Counted from the first letter of the stretch, positions 42,904 through 51,248 are shown. The stretch: 64,000 nucleotides of DNA from Massilia sp. erpn (GCF_024400215.1 NZ_CP053748.1:5270001-5334000), one strand, 5' to 3'. Notes: generated by a model from the sequence alone, not told the origin. A program made the numbers and translations.

Positions 42904-44178
42904 TTATTCTGAGTTATCTGCAAAGTCCTGGGCATCCTGGGTCTGACCAGGTTCGTTACCCTTTTGACTTCTATGTTTATAGATCAAGGCTGTCAGGTGG
43001 TCGTTTAAGTCATCTAGCATGACTAAACTTTCGCTAAGCTCATCTGAAGAGAATCGGTGACCTGGCTCGTGAACTATGACGTTACGAATTTGGCTGGCTT
43101 CTCTCAGGGCTTTATAGGTTCTCTTACCAATCCATCCAATATTGAGTAGGGATGATATTGCTGCGGAAGGCGAGCTCCTGGAGTATCGGGCGGCATTACT
43201 TCCCTGACTCAAAAGAGACATTTCTGTTAGAACTAATAAGAGATTTTCAACTCCCTTCCAACGATGAATATACTCGCCATACAGTGTGCTCGTTCTGATT
43301 GCTACAATCTCCGCCAACTCGTCGCGTTCATCTTCTGGCACTTCAACTCTATCGAGGTTAGCTATGGCGCCTGCAATTTTCGGAGTAACTTCATCTATCA
43401 ATATTACTGTCTGATCAAAGTCTCCTCGATTAAACGTGTTATTGTGCGCTATCTTGCAGCGAAGCTTATACAGTTTCTCCCAACGACTCTGCAAATATGT
43501 GCCTTCGCAATGCACGTACTCTTTAAAATAACGCTCCCAATTTGATTTCGGCAAAAATGCCTTTAGTTCTGCTGTCGGAATATTTTCGCCATCAAAGCCT
43601 CTGATTTTTTCATTTAAAGCTCTGATATCATTCGTTCTATACTCGTCGAAAAGAAAAGTTGAAAGATCCTTGAAGTCTGTCTCGTATAGGTAGTTGTTGT
43701 TATTATCAGCCACTTCTGAACGTGCATCTTTTTTCAGGTCGTCCGGCATTGCTTCTTTAGTCCAACCGAGTCCAACGTTCGTCAACATGAACTTCGTTAT
43801 GAGCTTACGCATCAAGTTTTCAATCTGATGGACTAGCGGATAAGCCTTCTGTGCATAGTAAAAGCTGACGTCATCCCATAAGATTTGAGGTTTCTTATCA
43901 GATGACTTATGCAAGAGAGTACGAACAGCTTTAAGCAATTCATGAAAATCTTCAAGATGCTCGTCTGTTCTACACTCAAGCTTCACATGAAAAAAACGGT
44001 TTTTTTCACCTTCAGCATCTCCGCCAGTTAGCTCATAGATGCATTCAAAGCCCTTATGTCTTAGTGAATTTTTGTGAATTTTGATGTCGGCGTCGGACTG
44101 TAAGAAATTGTTGAAAGCCACTTTGTCCCTACAAAAGGGGGAATTCGCTTCAACGATAACTAAATACTCTACACGCAT
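42904..44178 (-). CDS. Protein with two HEPN-type RX4H motifs, candidate defence ribonuclease
   Basis: 424 residues from MRVEYLVIVEANSPFCRDKV, chosen because GAGAGAGAG precedes this ATG; a GTG 15 codons upstream is open but less likely. Two HEPN-like helical regions carry the catalytic pattern: LYKLRCKIAHNNTF (R240-H245) preceded by VHQIENLMRKLITKFML, and ASQIRNVIVHEPGH (R365-H370) preceded by RWKGVENLLLVLTEM. HEPN proteins are mostly RNases acting in abortive infection, CRISPR accessory and toxin systems. The N-terminal 100 residues are a separate alpha/beta-like domain. AT-rich composition supports horizontal acquisition. Confidence 0.72.
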   Translation of the reverse strand: MRVEYLVIVEANSPFCRDKVAFNNFLQSDADIKIHKNSLRHKGFECIYELTGGDAEGEKNRFFHVKLECRTDEHLEDFHELLKAVRTLLHKSSDKKPQILWDDVSFYYAQKAYPLVHQIENLMRKLITKFMLTNVGLGWTKEAMPDDLKKDARSEVADNNNNYLYETDFKDLSTFLFDEYRTNDIRALNEKIRGFDGENIPTAELKAFLPKSNWERYFKEYVHCEGTYLQSRWEKLYKLRCKIAHNNTFNRGDFDQTVILIDEVTPKIAGAIANLDRVEVPEDERDELAEIVAIRTSTLYGEYIHRWKGVENLLLVLTEMSLLSQGSNAARYSRSSPSAAISSLLNIGWIGKRTYKALREASQIRNVIVHEPGHRFSSDELSESLVMLDDLNDHLTALIYKHRSQKGNEPGQTQDAQDFADNSE

Positions 44179-44262
44179 GTTCTCTCTCTCTTCTGATGTG
44201 GGCTCGGCTGATTTTTTTGCCACAGGTTGATCCAGAGTGCAGGTAAAAACCTTACTCTTGCA

Positions 44263-44397
44263 ATGTCAGCGCAGACTTTTGAATATCAGCTTCTGCTCGA
44301 CGACATCCAGGCCCAGCTTGAACGAATCACAGAGACCATGAGGGACTCCTCTTGCGAGACGGACATTTCCCTCGACTTGGAGAGGTCTAGCAAATGA
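44263..44397 (+). CDS. Possible 44-residue small protein
   Basis: Begins MSAQTFEYQLLLDDIQAQLE and ends LDLERSSK; strongly helical and acidic, with heptad-like spacing. It lies in the 250-base gap between the divergently read HEPN gene and the next minus-strand gene. No good ribosome-binding site precedes it. May be a real small protein, a fragment of a larger gene or chance. Confidence 0.25.
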   Translation: MSAQTFEYQLLLDDIQAQLERITETMRDSSCETDISLDLERSSK

Positions 44398-44429
44398 CCG
44401 CTATTGGCTGCGGAAAATGCAGGGCTACT

Positions 44430-44912
44430 TCATTGCCTCACAACGACTGCCACTTGATCCAACAAGCTCAGGTAGTATGAGAACGTCGAACACTTTGTTG
44501 CTTCTTTCATCTCCGTGAATTGCTTCACGAAACGCCCGCGCATCTTGCAACCAACAAACGGGCTTGGGCGTTCAGTAAACTCGACGCTTGATAAAGCTAG
44601 GTCTGGACGCCCGAGTTCGTTAACCCTATCTTCCAATAGAAGGCTCACAAGAAACTCAGCACGATTTTTTCCTTCCTGCACGACGAAATCAATATTAATT
44701 TCGCCGAGTTCTTCCGGGAAAGACTTGCCATTTATTTCAAAAGCATCGATCTTCATCGCTTCAACGGGACGCTGAGTCAGAATGAACTGCTCGGCCCTAA
44801 ATAGGCCAGGACTGTATTCCATCGCTGTCACGACGGCATATGCCTCGCCAAATATGCCAGCCGACAGGCCATGTAACTGGTATACGGCGCGTTTACAATT
44901 TTTATTGTTCAT
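44430..44912 (-). CDS. Hypothetical small protein 1 of the cassette-like array
   Basis: 160 residues, no recognised family. Starts MNNKNCKRAVYQLHGLSAGI. Predicted alpha/beta; alternating strands (EAYAVVTAMEYSPGLFRAEQF, MKIDAFEINGKSF, EINIDFVVQEGKNRAEFLVS) and a Cys-containing segment FVGCKMRGRFVK. Size, acidity and isolation resemble immunity proteins of polymorphic toxin loci; inference only. Poor ribosome-binding site. Same strand as its neighbours, 84 bases after the next gene's stop. Confidence 0.6.
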   Translation of the reverse strand: MNNKNCKRAVYQLHGLSAGIFGEAYAVVTAMEYSPGLFRAEQFILTQRPVEAMKIDAFEINGKSFPEELGEINIDFVVQEGKNRAEFLVSLLLEDRVNELGRPDLALSSVEFTERPSPFVGCKMRGRFVKQFTEMKEATKCSTFSYYLSLLDQVAVVVRQ

Positions 44913-44953
44913 TTTTTTACGGAAAGTTAAAATCCGATTGCGGCCAAAAATAG

Positions 44954-44965
44954 CCGAATCCAGTC
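44954..44965. repeat. Diverged intergenic repeat, copy 3
   Basis: CCGAATCCAGTC, 9 of 12 identical to ACGCAACCAGTC at 45541 and 46005. It is accompanied by a GGCC-containing arm (GCGGCCAAAAATAGCCG) and lies in the gap between two small minus-strand genes. Confidence 0.4.
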
Positions 44966-44995
44966 CAATGTATAAACCAATTCATTGCAGAGTGA

Positions 44996-45499
44996 TCAAT
45001 CGGTGTCGGCCACTAAGAGCATCCACCACAATCCTCTTGCGCCCTGCCAGGAAAAATACGAGTGAGAGACCGTTGCTACGTCCGTAAACTGACACCAACT
45101 CGGGTCATCCAATCGGAATACTAATAAGTCATCAAAGGGCTTCGGGAAGGCCGCAGCTAAAACATCTCCAGCTAGCTTTCTCGCCTCATCCTCCGAAATC
45201 GAGTTTCGAAAACATCCGCCTTCAATGAGTACGCTGGCTAGCGAGCCCTCAAATTCCAATCGGTTCAGTGTCGAATAATGAATAGGCTTCGAGCCGATCT
45301 CACCCAACTCACCAGCGCTTTCGATGAACTCTGGGTGCTGCAGAAGGTCAACTAATGGCATCTGCGACGCAAACTCGCACGACGGCATGACGGTCGAAGA
45401 AAATTTCATAAAATTTGAAACCACTTCTCCGCATCGTTCCAACGCCTCGATGAATTTAACTATCTCTGGCTTCTCAATGTCGAATTTCATATTACTCAT
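44996..45499 (-). CDS. Hypothetical small protein 2 of the cassette-like array
   Basis: 167 residues, family not recognised. Starts MSNMKFDIEKPEIVKFIEAL (a second Met at residue 4 is possible). It contains helical and short strand segments (PSCEFASQMPLVDLLQHPEF, LEFEGSLASVLIEGG, EDEARKLAGDVLAAAF) and ends WQGARGLWWMLLVADTD. The end of this minus-strand gene is rich in Trp and Ser. Acidic and small like an immunity protein. Flanked on both sides by gaps carrying the CCAGTC repeat. Confidence 0.6.
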   Translation of the reverse strand: MSNMKFDIEKPEIVKFIEALERCGEVVSNFMKFSSTVMPSCEFASQMPLVDLLQHPEFIESAGELGEIGSKPIHYSTLNRLEFEGSLASVLIEGGCFRNSISEDEARKLAGDVLAAAFPKPFDDLLVFRLDDPSWCQFTDVATVSHSYFSWQGARGLWWMLLVADTD

Positions 45500-45520
45500 T
45501 TCATGATTCTGTCCGCGACA

Positions 45521-45552
45521 GTCTGCTCTTGGCCGACAGCACGCAACCAGTC
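45521..45552. repeat. Intergenic repeat, copy 2
   Basis: GTCTGCTCTTGGCCGACAGC (45521-45540) followed directly by ACGCAACCAGTC (45541-45552). Both blocks recur at 46005-46037 in the next gap, in the opposite order. Located between two minus-strand small genes. Confidence 0.55.
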
Positions 45553-45590
45553 TTAGTCCATCATAACTGCCGAACTGACACCAATCTCAC

Positions 45591-45983
45591 TCAAATGAGC
45601 TTGCAAAGCCCATGCATCTTTCGAGCCATATCTTCGATCTTGACTTCTTTCAAGTAGAACATTTCTTTCACCGCTACTATAGAGCCACAAAAGGGCAGTA
45701 TCCGCTTCAACAGATAAAGCTGCTTATCCGTGTACTCTTGAGGCGGCACTAGGACAAATGGTTCCGAGTAGCCCTCAGGCATCCCAAGCACAAGTGATTC
45801 GTTCTCAATTAGAGCTATGCATTTCCCCTCGCTCGCAAATTGTTCGAAGTCAGATTGCGTCTGAGCGAAATATACGTTGCTCTGAAATTCTGTACAAAAA
45901 CGAACTTCCCGAAAAGAAGTCCGATCAAGGTTCGCCCATTCATTAGGGCATTTGAACTTTAACTTACAGATAACTGGCGGCAT
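45591..45983 (-). CDS. Hypothetical small Cys-containing protein 3 of the cassette-like array
   Basis: 130 residues from MPPVICKLKFKCPNEWANLD, chosen over a TTG nine codons upstream. The Cys pair CKLKFKC, then FCTEFQSNVYFAQTQSDFEQ and SEGKCIALIEN, give a zinc-ribbon-like C-x5-C ... C ... C pattern, recalling small domains of the type W-S-L-x-P...R-x-C-x-x-C...V-Y-F-C found in accessory regions. A C-terminal strand-helix part follows (EPFVLVPPQEYTDKQLYLLK). No name. Part of the array of four small minus-strand genes. Confidence 0.6.
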   Translation of the reverse strand: MPPVICKLKFKCPNEWANLDRTSFREVRFCTEFQSNVYFAQTQSDFEQFASEGKCIALIENESLVLGMPEGYSEPFVLVPPQEYTDKQLYLLKRILPFCGSIVAVKEMFYLKEVKIEDMARKMHGLCKLI

Positions 45984-46004
45984 TTCATTTCCAACTTTAC
46001 TTAC

Positions 46005-46037
46005 ACGCAACCAGTCAATGACGTCTGCTCATGGCCG
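46005..46037. repeat. Intergenic repeat, copy 1
   Basis: ACGCAACCAGTC (46005-46016), AATGAC, then GTCTGCTCATGGCCG (46023-46037), continuing into TTTGCG which pairs with the initial ACGCAA. Same two blocks as 45521-45552. Confidence 0.55.
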
Positions 46038-46074
46038 TTTGCGTTCGTCACCGCGATGAGCCGCCTCTTTTCAT

Positions 46075-46692
46075 TTATGTCGCATCCTCAACCGCTTTGC
46101 TTCGCTTCTTCGCCATGATCGGATGAAGCGTCTCTTGCCGAGCCAGCATGGCTGCATACTCCTGGGCCCTGCGTACCTTGGTTTCAGGCTTTATTGCTGT
46201 CTGCACCCGGAACAACACTGCATAGCGGTTTTGCGAGTTGAGTGTAGCGAAAAATTCGGCTGCCCCGGGGTGGTCGGCGAATGCGGCCTGAAGTTCCGGC
46301 GGCACGCTCGCCATGCTGGACGAATCGTACGCTGCATCCCATCGACCATCTTCTTTCGCTCGCTCGATTTCAGCCAGGCCACTCGGCTGCATCTTACCCT
46401 CTTCAATATACCTAAGCGCCTTTTCACGATTGACCTTGGACCATAGACTGCGTGGCCGACGCGGTGTCCAGCGCTGCAAGTAGTGATGCTTGTCGAGCGA
46501 ACGCTTCTGGCCGTCGATCCAGCCAAAGCACAACGCAACTTCCAATGCCTCTTGATAGCTGACGCTAGGGGTCGGAGAGCCTTTCTTCGCGTGCTGCAGC
46601 CACACCCCGTCAGAGCCATCGTGGTGGGCTGCGAGCCACTGCGCAAATGCGCCCTGGCATGGGAACAGCATCATCTCAACATCTGCTGCCAT
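46075..46692 (-). CDS. YdeI/OmpD-associated family protein
   Basis: 205 residues from MAADVEMMLFPCQGAFAQWL, with GGAGTG before the ATG. Family pattern: GVWLQHAKKGSPTPSVSYQEALEVALCFGWIDGQKRSLDKHHYLQRWTPRRPRSLWSKVNREKA near the N-terminus, then a C-terminal bacteriocin-protection-type region (PPELQAAFADHPGAAEFFATLNSQNRYAVLFRV, about 130-165). E. coli YdeI is linked to polymyxin/oxidative stress, but the biochemical role is unknown. First gene of the four-gene array; the gap 46693-46830 upstream holds another GGCCG-type repeat remnant (46746-46757). Confidence 0.85.
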   Translation of the reverse strand: MAADVEMMLFPCQGAFAQWLAAHHDGSDGVWLQHAKKGSPTPSVSYQEALEVALCFGWIDGQKRSLDKHHYLQRWTPRRPRSLWSKVNREKALRYIEEGKMQPSGLAEIERAKEDGRWDAAYDSSSMASVPPELQAAFADHPGAAEFFATLNSQNRYAVLFRVQTAIKPETKVRRAQEYAAMLARQETLHPIMAKKRSKAVEDAT

Positions 46693-46830
46693 CGAATCAC
46701 TCCGAATTTGTTCTTGGTAGGGCTTCCGAGTCTACCGGATCTGACGGTCCGTTCTTGGCCGAACCAAGACAAACTGCAATGGGCTTGCATTGCGCTCTAT
46801 TAGCCCGGTAGTGCTGGCCTGCACCAAGTT

Positions 46831-47847
46831 TCACTCCGGCGCCTCGACCTTATAGCCTTTGGCCTGCAGGCGGGCGATCAGACCGGTAGGAGACAGCACG
46901 TCCTGCATCGTCAGCACGGCGAAGGTGGAGGCATTGCTTTCCAGCGCCTTCTCGGCATTGGCTATCCACATATCGCGCGATTTGGCGCGCATTTCCAGCA
47001 GATCAGGACGCGACTGGAAGGCCGTGCTGGCTTCCACCGCGGCCCGGCAAGTGCCTTCGCGGTCGGCGAAATTGAGCTGGCGTATCAGTGCGATGTCGCC
47101 GTTGGACCAGGCATTGGCGCGCAGGCGCATATTGTCGATGTCGGTTTCGAGCTGCGCCAGCGTGGTGGCAAAGCAGCTGCCGTCTTCCAGCGTGGATTTG
47201 CTGAAGTCCTTGAGCAGCTTACTGGCGTCGGACATGTCCACATTCACGCTGGATGGCGTGACCTTGAGCTTGTATTGCTTGACCAGCTTGTCGATGGTAG
47301 GCAGCACCTGTTCCTTGTTCGACAAGCCGATCTGCTTCAAGCCGTGCTCAAACAGCGAGGATGCGGCAAAGATGGGACGATAGCGCTCCACCTCCTTGTC
47401 CCCCGCCATGTATTTTTCCTTGAGGACCAGCCAACGTTCATAGGTCTCCGCCGGAACCACTTCCCGCAGCGTTGCGCCGTTCGGGTTGTTCTGCATATTC
47501 CAGATCGATGGCAATGCGGTTACCAGCTTGATGCTGCCCCAGACCCCGGCGCTAGCATGCGAAGTCGGCGACGGTAGGTATTCCTGCGATTTGGCGAGGA
47601 CGGCTTCCACCTCATGCGACCGCCATTCCATCTTCAGCGGCAGTGGGCCATACTTGGCGAATACCCACAGCACATGGTCGTCTTTGGAAACCCGCCACAT
47701 GCCTGGACCGGGCCGCTGGCCGACGATCAGGATTTTTTCGCCCTCAGGTGCCGCCTCGAGCGCGGCCGTTTCCGTTTGTGCCCAGGCGCTGCCCGCCAGC
47801 AGGCAGAGTGCCAGGACGGGAATAATGCTTCGTTTAGTACGTGTCAT
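46831..47847 (-). CDS. TraB/GumN family protein, exported
   Basis: 338 residues with a Sec signal (RSIIPVLALCLLAGSAWAQ). The TraB-like body includes GPGMWRVSKDDHVLWVFAKYGPLP, which in the family is the GNPxLYxxGxxH-like beginning, and FAVLTMQDVLSPTGLIARLQAKGYKVE at the end, corresponding to xxVGxxHLxGxxGLxxLLxxxGYxV. The conserved His residues appear replaced (Tyr/Asp), so it may be a non-catalytic or divergent member. Role unknown; the family is suspected metallopeptidase-like. Confidence 0.72.
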   Translation of the reverse strand: MTRTKRSIIPVLALCLLAGSAWAQTETAALEAAPEGEKILIVGQRPGPGMWRVSKDDHVLWVFAKYGPLPLKMEWRSHEVEAVLAKSQEYLPSPTSHASAGVWGSIKLVTALPSIWNMQNNPNGATLREVVPAETYERWLVLKEKYMAGDKEVERYRPIFAASSLFEHGLKQIGLSNKEQVLPTIDKLVKQYKLKVTPSSVNVDMSDASKLLKDFSKSTLEDGSCFATTLAQLETDIDNMRLRANAWSNGDIALIRQLNFADREGTCRAAVEASTAFQSRPDLLEMRAKSRDMWIANAEKALESNASTFAVLTMQDVLSPTGLIARLQAKGYKVEAPE

Positions 47848-47962
47848 CTCTTAGTCTTCGACAATGGTTAAGAGGATGACAATAGTAGCTCAACTTTTGG
47901 TAGTCGTCGAATGCCAGAGCATCGGCTTGCCAGGATGGGCCGCGTGCATGTCTGCCAGCGAC

Positions 47963-48508
47963 TTATGGTTCGGGCATCTGGTGGCGCAAGGCATGCGCCG
48001 CTTCCTTCATATAAATTTCGTATTGGGCTTCGTCGCGCTCGAAGCCCATGCTGCCATCGCGCAGGGCAAGCGCCATTTGCAGCATGGCGCCAGGATGCTC
48101 CAGCGCTGCCGCCTGTTCGATCCAGCGCCGCGCTGCCACCTCGTCGCGGGCGGCCCCTTCTCCGTTCAGCAGCATATTCGCATACAGGAACATGGCTGGC
48201 GCCACCCTACCCTGCGCCGCTTTGCACAACCAATGCGCGGCCAGATTGCTGTCCCGCGCCACGCCCATGCCGTTGCGGTACATCAGGCCTAGATAGTAGG
48301 CTGCTGCCGCGTTCCCATCTTCCGCCGCAATCTTAAGTAGGGAGAAGGCGCGCGGCCAGCCTGCAGGCGAGGCTGCCGGGCCGCGCAGCAGATCGCGGGC
48401 TTCATTCAGTGCAGCTATTCCGCTTGCGGCGCCAGGAGCCGCGGGCGCAGTGGCGTCAGCCAGGCCTGCGCCCGCGGCAAGCAGTAGCGCTGCGATGCGT
48501 CCTTTCAT
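47963..48508 (-). CDS. Sel1-repeat (SLR) exported protein
   Basis: 181 residues with a signal peptide (RIAALLLAAGAGLADATA). Sel1-like repeats follow, for example NAAAAYYLGLMYRNGMGVARDSNLAAHWLCKAA and VAPAMFLYANMLLNGEGAARDEVAARRWIEQAA, with a partial third (PGAMLQMALALRDG). SLR proteins scaffold protein interactions in the envelope. The ATG overlaps the stop of the upstream cyclic-nucleotide phosphodiesterase gene by four bases, so it is translationally coupled to it. Confidence 0.85.
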   Translation of the reverse strand: MKGRIAALLLAAGAGLADATAPAAPGAASGIAALNEARDLLRGPAASPAGWPRAFSLLKIAAEDGNAAAAYYLGLMYRNGMGVARDSNLAAHWLCKAAQGRVAPAMFLYANMLLNGEGAARDEVAARRWIEQAAALEHPGAMLQMALALRDGSMGFERDEAQYEIYMKEAAHALRHQMPEP

Positions 48509-50511
48509 TTTGACAGGTCGATAGCGTACAGCGCGAAGCCTTTGCCGGCGCCGTCATCGGCTTGCAACTGGGTGATGTTGTCCAGACCTGCGGCGCGGGC
48601 CAGGTCCAGCTTCTCAGGTGCGGAATGGAAGACGACCGGGCCTTTGGTTTGCAGCTTGCTGAAACGCCAGCTGCGCGAACCGCCGTTGCTGACGCGGCTC
48701 AAGCCTTTCGCCGCCTGGATATAGGCAATCAGGATTTCGCGGTTGTTGTCCGGCGCGGCGAAGATGGTTTTGCTGCCGTCCAGTCCCGGGAAGCCGCCAC
48801 CGCCGCTGGCGCGGTAATTATTCGTCGCCACCAGGAATTCCTGCGATGGATTGAGCGGCTCTCCTTTGTAATTCAGCTTTTTCACGCGCTGGCCAACGGG
48901 CTGGCTCAGGTCGATCTCGTAGCTCACATCGGGGCTGCTCAATACGTCGAAGTTATAGCTTGGGTAGCCGGTGTTGACCAGCTCCTGCGGCGTTGCCAGC
49001 TTGGGATCGATGGTATTGAAGCGTTCGGCCGAGCGCTCCAGCCATGCTTTCAGGCCTGCGCCATCGATCTTCACGCCGTACAGCGCGTTTGGGTACAGAT
49101 ACAGGTCCGCTGCGTTGTTCAGCGCAACGCTGCCCGCCTTCACGTCGGTGTAGTCGCTGACGCCCGCCGTGCCGGCCTTGAACGGCGAGGACACCGACAG
49201 CACCGGCAAGCGCGCCAGTTCCGGCATATTCGCCTTCACATGCTTTTCCAGATAGGCAGCCTGCGCCTGGTTCACGATCTGGATCGCGCTCACATCGCCC
49301 GCATCAGCGAAATAGGTGCTCATACGGAAATCCGTCGTGCCAACCGGCGTTTGCACATACTTGATGGTGGCCGCATGTTCGGCGGCGATCAGCGGCGCGA
49401 CCGCAGGATCGGCTTCCACATAGCGCTTGTCACCGGTCTGGATCGGACGCGCTTCCACCGTGGTGGCGTTGCGCTCGACGCTCCAGCCCTTGCCGTCATG
49501 GCGCAGACGCAGGGCAATCACGCCCAGATGCTTGCCCCAAAGGTTCGCCATCACGGTCGGCACGCCATTGACCGTGCCCTTCACCTTGTCCACGCCCGGC
49601 AGATTAAATTGCGGAACGGTGCTGCTGGCGTTGGGGAAGACCTGGTGCGAATGCCCGATCAGCATGGCGTCCACACCCGGCACTTGCGACAGATACCAGT
49701 TGCCGTTCTCCATGGCTGGCGAATACGGGCTGTTATCCAGGCCGCCGTGCGAGATCGCCACCACCAGGTCGGCGCCCTTGGCGCGCATCTCGGGAATGTA
49801 TTTCTGCGCCGTTTCGCGCACGCCTTCGGTATAGATGCGGCCTTCCAGCCAGCGCTTGTCCCAGGTCAGGATAGTGGGCGGCGCAAAGCCGATGATGCCC
49901 ACCTTCAGCGCCAGCTTGAGCGGCTTGCCATCCGGGCCGGTGGCCGTGATCTGCTTGTCGATGATGTGATAAGGCTTGAACAGCGGCTGGCGCGTTTTCA
50001 CACTGTACACATTGGCCAGCACCTGCGGGAAGACAGGACCGGCGCAGCGCGGCTTGACCGGGTCCACGCTCTCCACTTCAAAGCGGTTGCCTGTCACCTG
50101 GCTCAGATACGCCAGACCGTAATTGAATTCGTGGTTGCCGATGCCGGCACCCTCCACGCCCAGCTGGTTCATCACCTTGTAAATCGCCAGCGTCTGGTCG
50201 CAGGCCAGCGGCGCGACCAGCGCTTGGTAATCGGCCAGCGCCGTGCCCTGGATAGTGTCTCCATTGTCGAGCAGCAGGGTGTTGGCGAATTCGGCACGCG
50301 CCTGGCGGATCAGCGTGGCGGTGCGTTCCAGGCCGATCGACGGTTCCGGCGCCAGCTTGTAATAGTCATAGCTGGCCACATTGGCGTGCAGGTCGGTGGT
50401 TTCCAGCAGGGCCAGCGTGGTTTCGCTGCCGGCGGGAACCGGCGATGGTGTCAGCGTTGAACAGGCCGACAGGAGCAGAGGTAGAACGGGAAGACAGGGT
50501 AGGAAGCGCAT
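48505..50511 (-). CDS. cpdB: 2',3'-cyclic-nucleotide 2'-phosphodiesterase/3'-nucleotidase-like lipoprotein
   Basis: 668 residues with a lipobox (PVLPLLLSACSTL). Metallophosphatase domain: LLETTDLHANVASYDYY (D-x-H), LLLDNGDTIQGTALADY (GD), GAGIGNHEFNYGL (GNHE), VVAISHGGLDNS and MLIGHSHQVFPN. The 5'-nucleotidase C-terminal domain follows (about 380-620; VAPLIAAEHAATIKYVQTPVGTT, NNAADLYLYPNALYGVKIDGAGLKAWLE). CpdB enzymes scavenge periplasmic 2',3'-cyclic nucleotides and 3'-nucleotides. The domain order and length fit CpdB rather than UshA. It is the first gene of a unit with the Sel1 gene. Confidence 0.85.
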   Translation of the reverse strand: MRFLPCLPVLPLLLSACSTLTPSPVPAGSETTLALLETTDLHANVASYDYYKLAPEPSIGLERTATLIRQARAEFANTLLLDNGDTIQGTALADYQALVAPLACDQTLAIYKVMNQLGVEGAGIGNHEFNYGLAYLSQVTGNRFEVESVDPVKPRCAGPVFPQVLANVYSVKTRQPLFKPYHIIDKQITATGPDGKPLKLALKVGIIGFAPPTILTWDKRWLEGRIYTEGVRETAQKYIPEMRAKGADLVVAISHGGLDNSPYSPAMENGNWYLSQVPGVDAMLIGHSHQVFPNASSTVPQFNLPGVDKVKGTVNGVPTVMANLWGKHLGVIALRLRHDGKGWSVERNATTVEARPIQTGDKRYVEADPAVAPLIAAEHAATIKYVQTPVGTTDFRMSTYFADAGDVSAIQIVNQAQAAYLEKHVKANMPELARLPVLSVSSPFKAGTAGVSDYTDVKAGSVALNNAADLYLYPNALYGVKIDGAGLKAWLERSAERFNTIDPKLATPQELVNTGYPSYNFDVLSSPDVSYEIDLSQPVGQRVKKLNYKGEPLNPSQEFLVATNNYRASGGGGFPGLDGSKTIFAAPDNNREILIAYIQAAKGLSRVSNGGSRSWRFSKLQTKGPVVFHSAPEKLDLARAAGLDNITQLQADDGAGKGFALYAIDLSK

Positions 50512-50759
50512 GCTTAATTAATAACGGCCGGTTACAGGATGGTCAGCATGATACGCAGGGCTGCGTGCTGGAACAAGGCGTGATTGCCATGCCCGCAAGC
50601 GCGCTGCCGGCATATCAATCTGTCCAATCTGTAAAAGGCCGACGATCTGAACGGAGATGGCGCGGTTGGACCTGCTGATGTAAGCTTGATCACACAGCAG
50701 CGCGGCGCCGCCGCCCTGCGCAACGCCCGCGCATTGCAGCAACTGCGCTGAAAGGATGA

Positions 50760-51065
50760 ATGAGCCGCCGACATACCCCAGCCATGGCCGCAATCGCCAC
50801 CGCGGCCTACTTCGTGCTCAGTATTGGCGCGCTGCGCGCCTTCGCCTTCGATTTGCCGGCGGAACTGGAGCAGATATTGAGCATGCTGGCGGCGCCCGCC
50901 GTGGTGCTGTTGCTGGTATGGAATCCGATCCTGCACCCGCTGGGATTGGCCTCCGGTGAATGGGTGATGGCGCCGAACGGCGCCATCACCCTGCTCATCA
51001 TCGCCCTCTACTCTGCCCTCGCCTACGGCCTAGCGCGCCTGTTGTGCGGCCCTCCGCCGCGCTAG
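50760..51065 (+). CDS. Small membrane protein of unknown function
   Basis: 101 residues from MSRRHTPAMAAIATAAYFVL, with AAAGGA before the ATG. Three predicted transmembrane helices at about 8-30, 42-56 and 73-95. No recognised family. Divergent from the cpdB-like gene; the gap 50512-50759 contains no clear gene or site. Confidence 0.6.
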   Translation: MSRRHTPAMAAIATAAYFVLSIGALRAFAFDLPAELEQILSMLAAPAVVLLLVWNPILHPLGLASGEWVMAPNGAITLLIIALYSALAYGLARLLCGPPPR

Positions 51066-51175
51066 CCTCAATCATGCGGCGCAAGCCGTATTCCAACTGA
51101 CGGTCTAGGCAACGTTTCTTTTTCAGGGGGCCTTGCCCACCCATCGCCTGCGCAAAAAGCCGCGCATTAAATTTC

Positions 51176-51220
51176 TTGCAATTGTCGAATTATTGCAATA
51201 TGCTTGATTACTCAAGCATA
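51176..51220 (+). promoter_or_regulatory. Promoter overlapped by two inverted repeats (candidate operator)
   Basis: TTGCAA (51176-51181), 17-base spacer, TATGCT (51199-51204). TTGCAAT (51176-51182) and ATTGCAA (51192-51198) form one inverted repeat. TATGCTTGA (51199-51207) and TCAAGCATA (51212-51220) form a perfect second one with a 4-base loop. No T-tract follows, so a terminator is unlikely. Located 29 bases before the P-loop kinase ATG. Confidence 0.55.
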
Positions 51221-51248
51221 CAACAACCATTTGAAAGGAAACCCAATC

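Noticed and set aside
44430..46074. Classical integron attC sites
   Set aside because: The gaps lack convincing RYYYAAC...GTTRRRY cores and no integron integrase is present, so only a cassette-like array is claimed.
41161..46692. Prophage or integrative element
   Set aside because: No integrase, transposase, capsid, tRNA boundary or direct att-like repeats flanking the island were found.
48562..50460. 632-codon open frame antisense to the cpdB-like gene
   Set aside because: Mirror frame of a clearly conserved gene.
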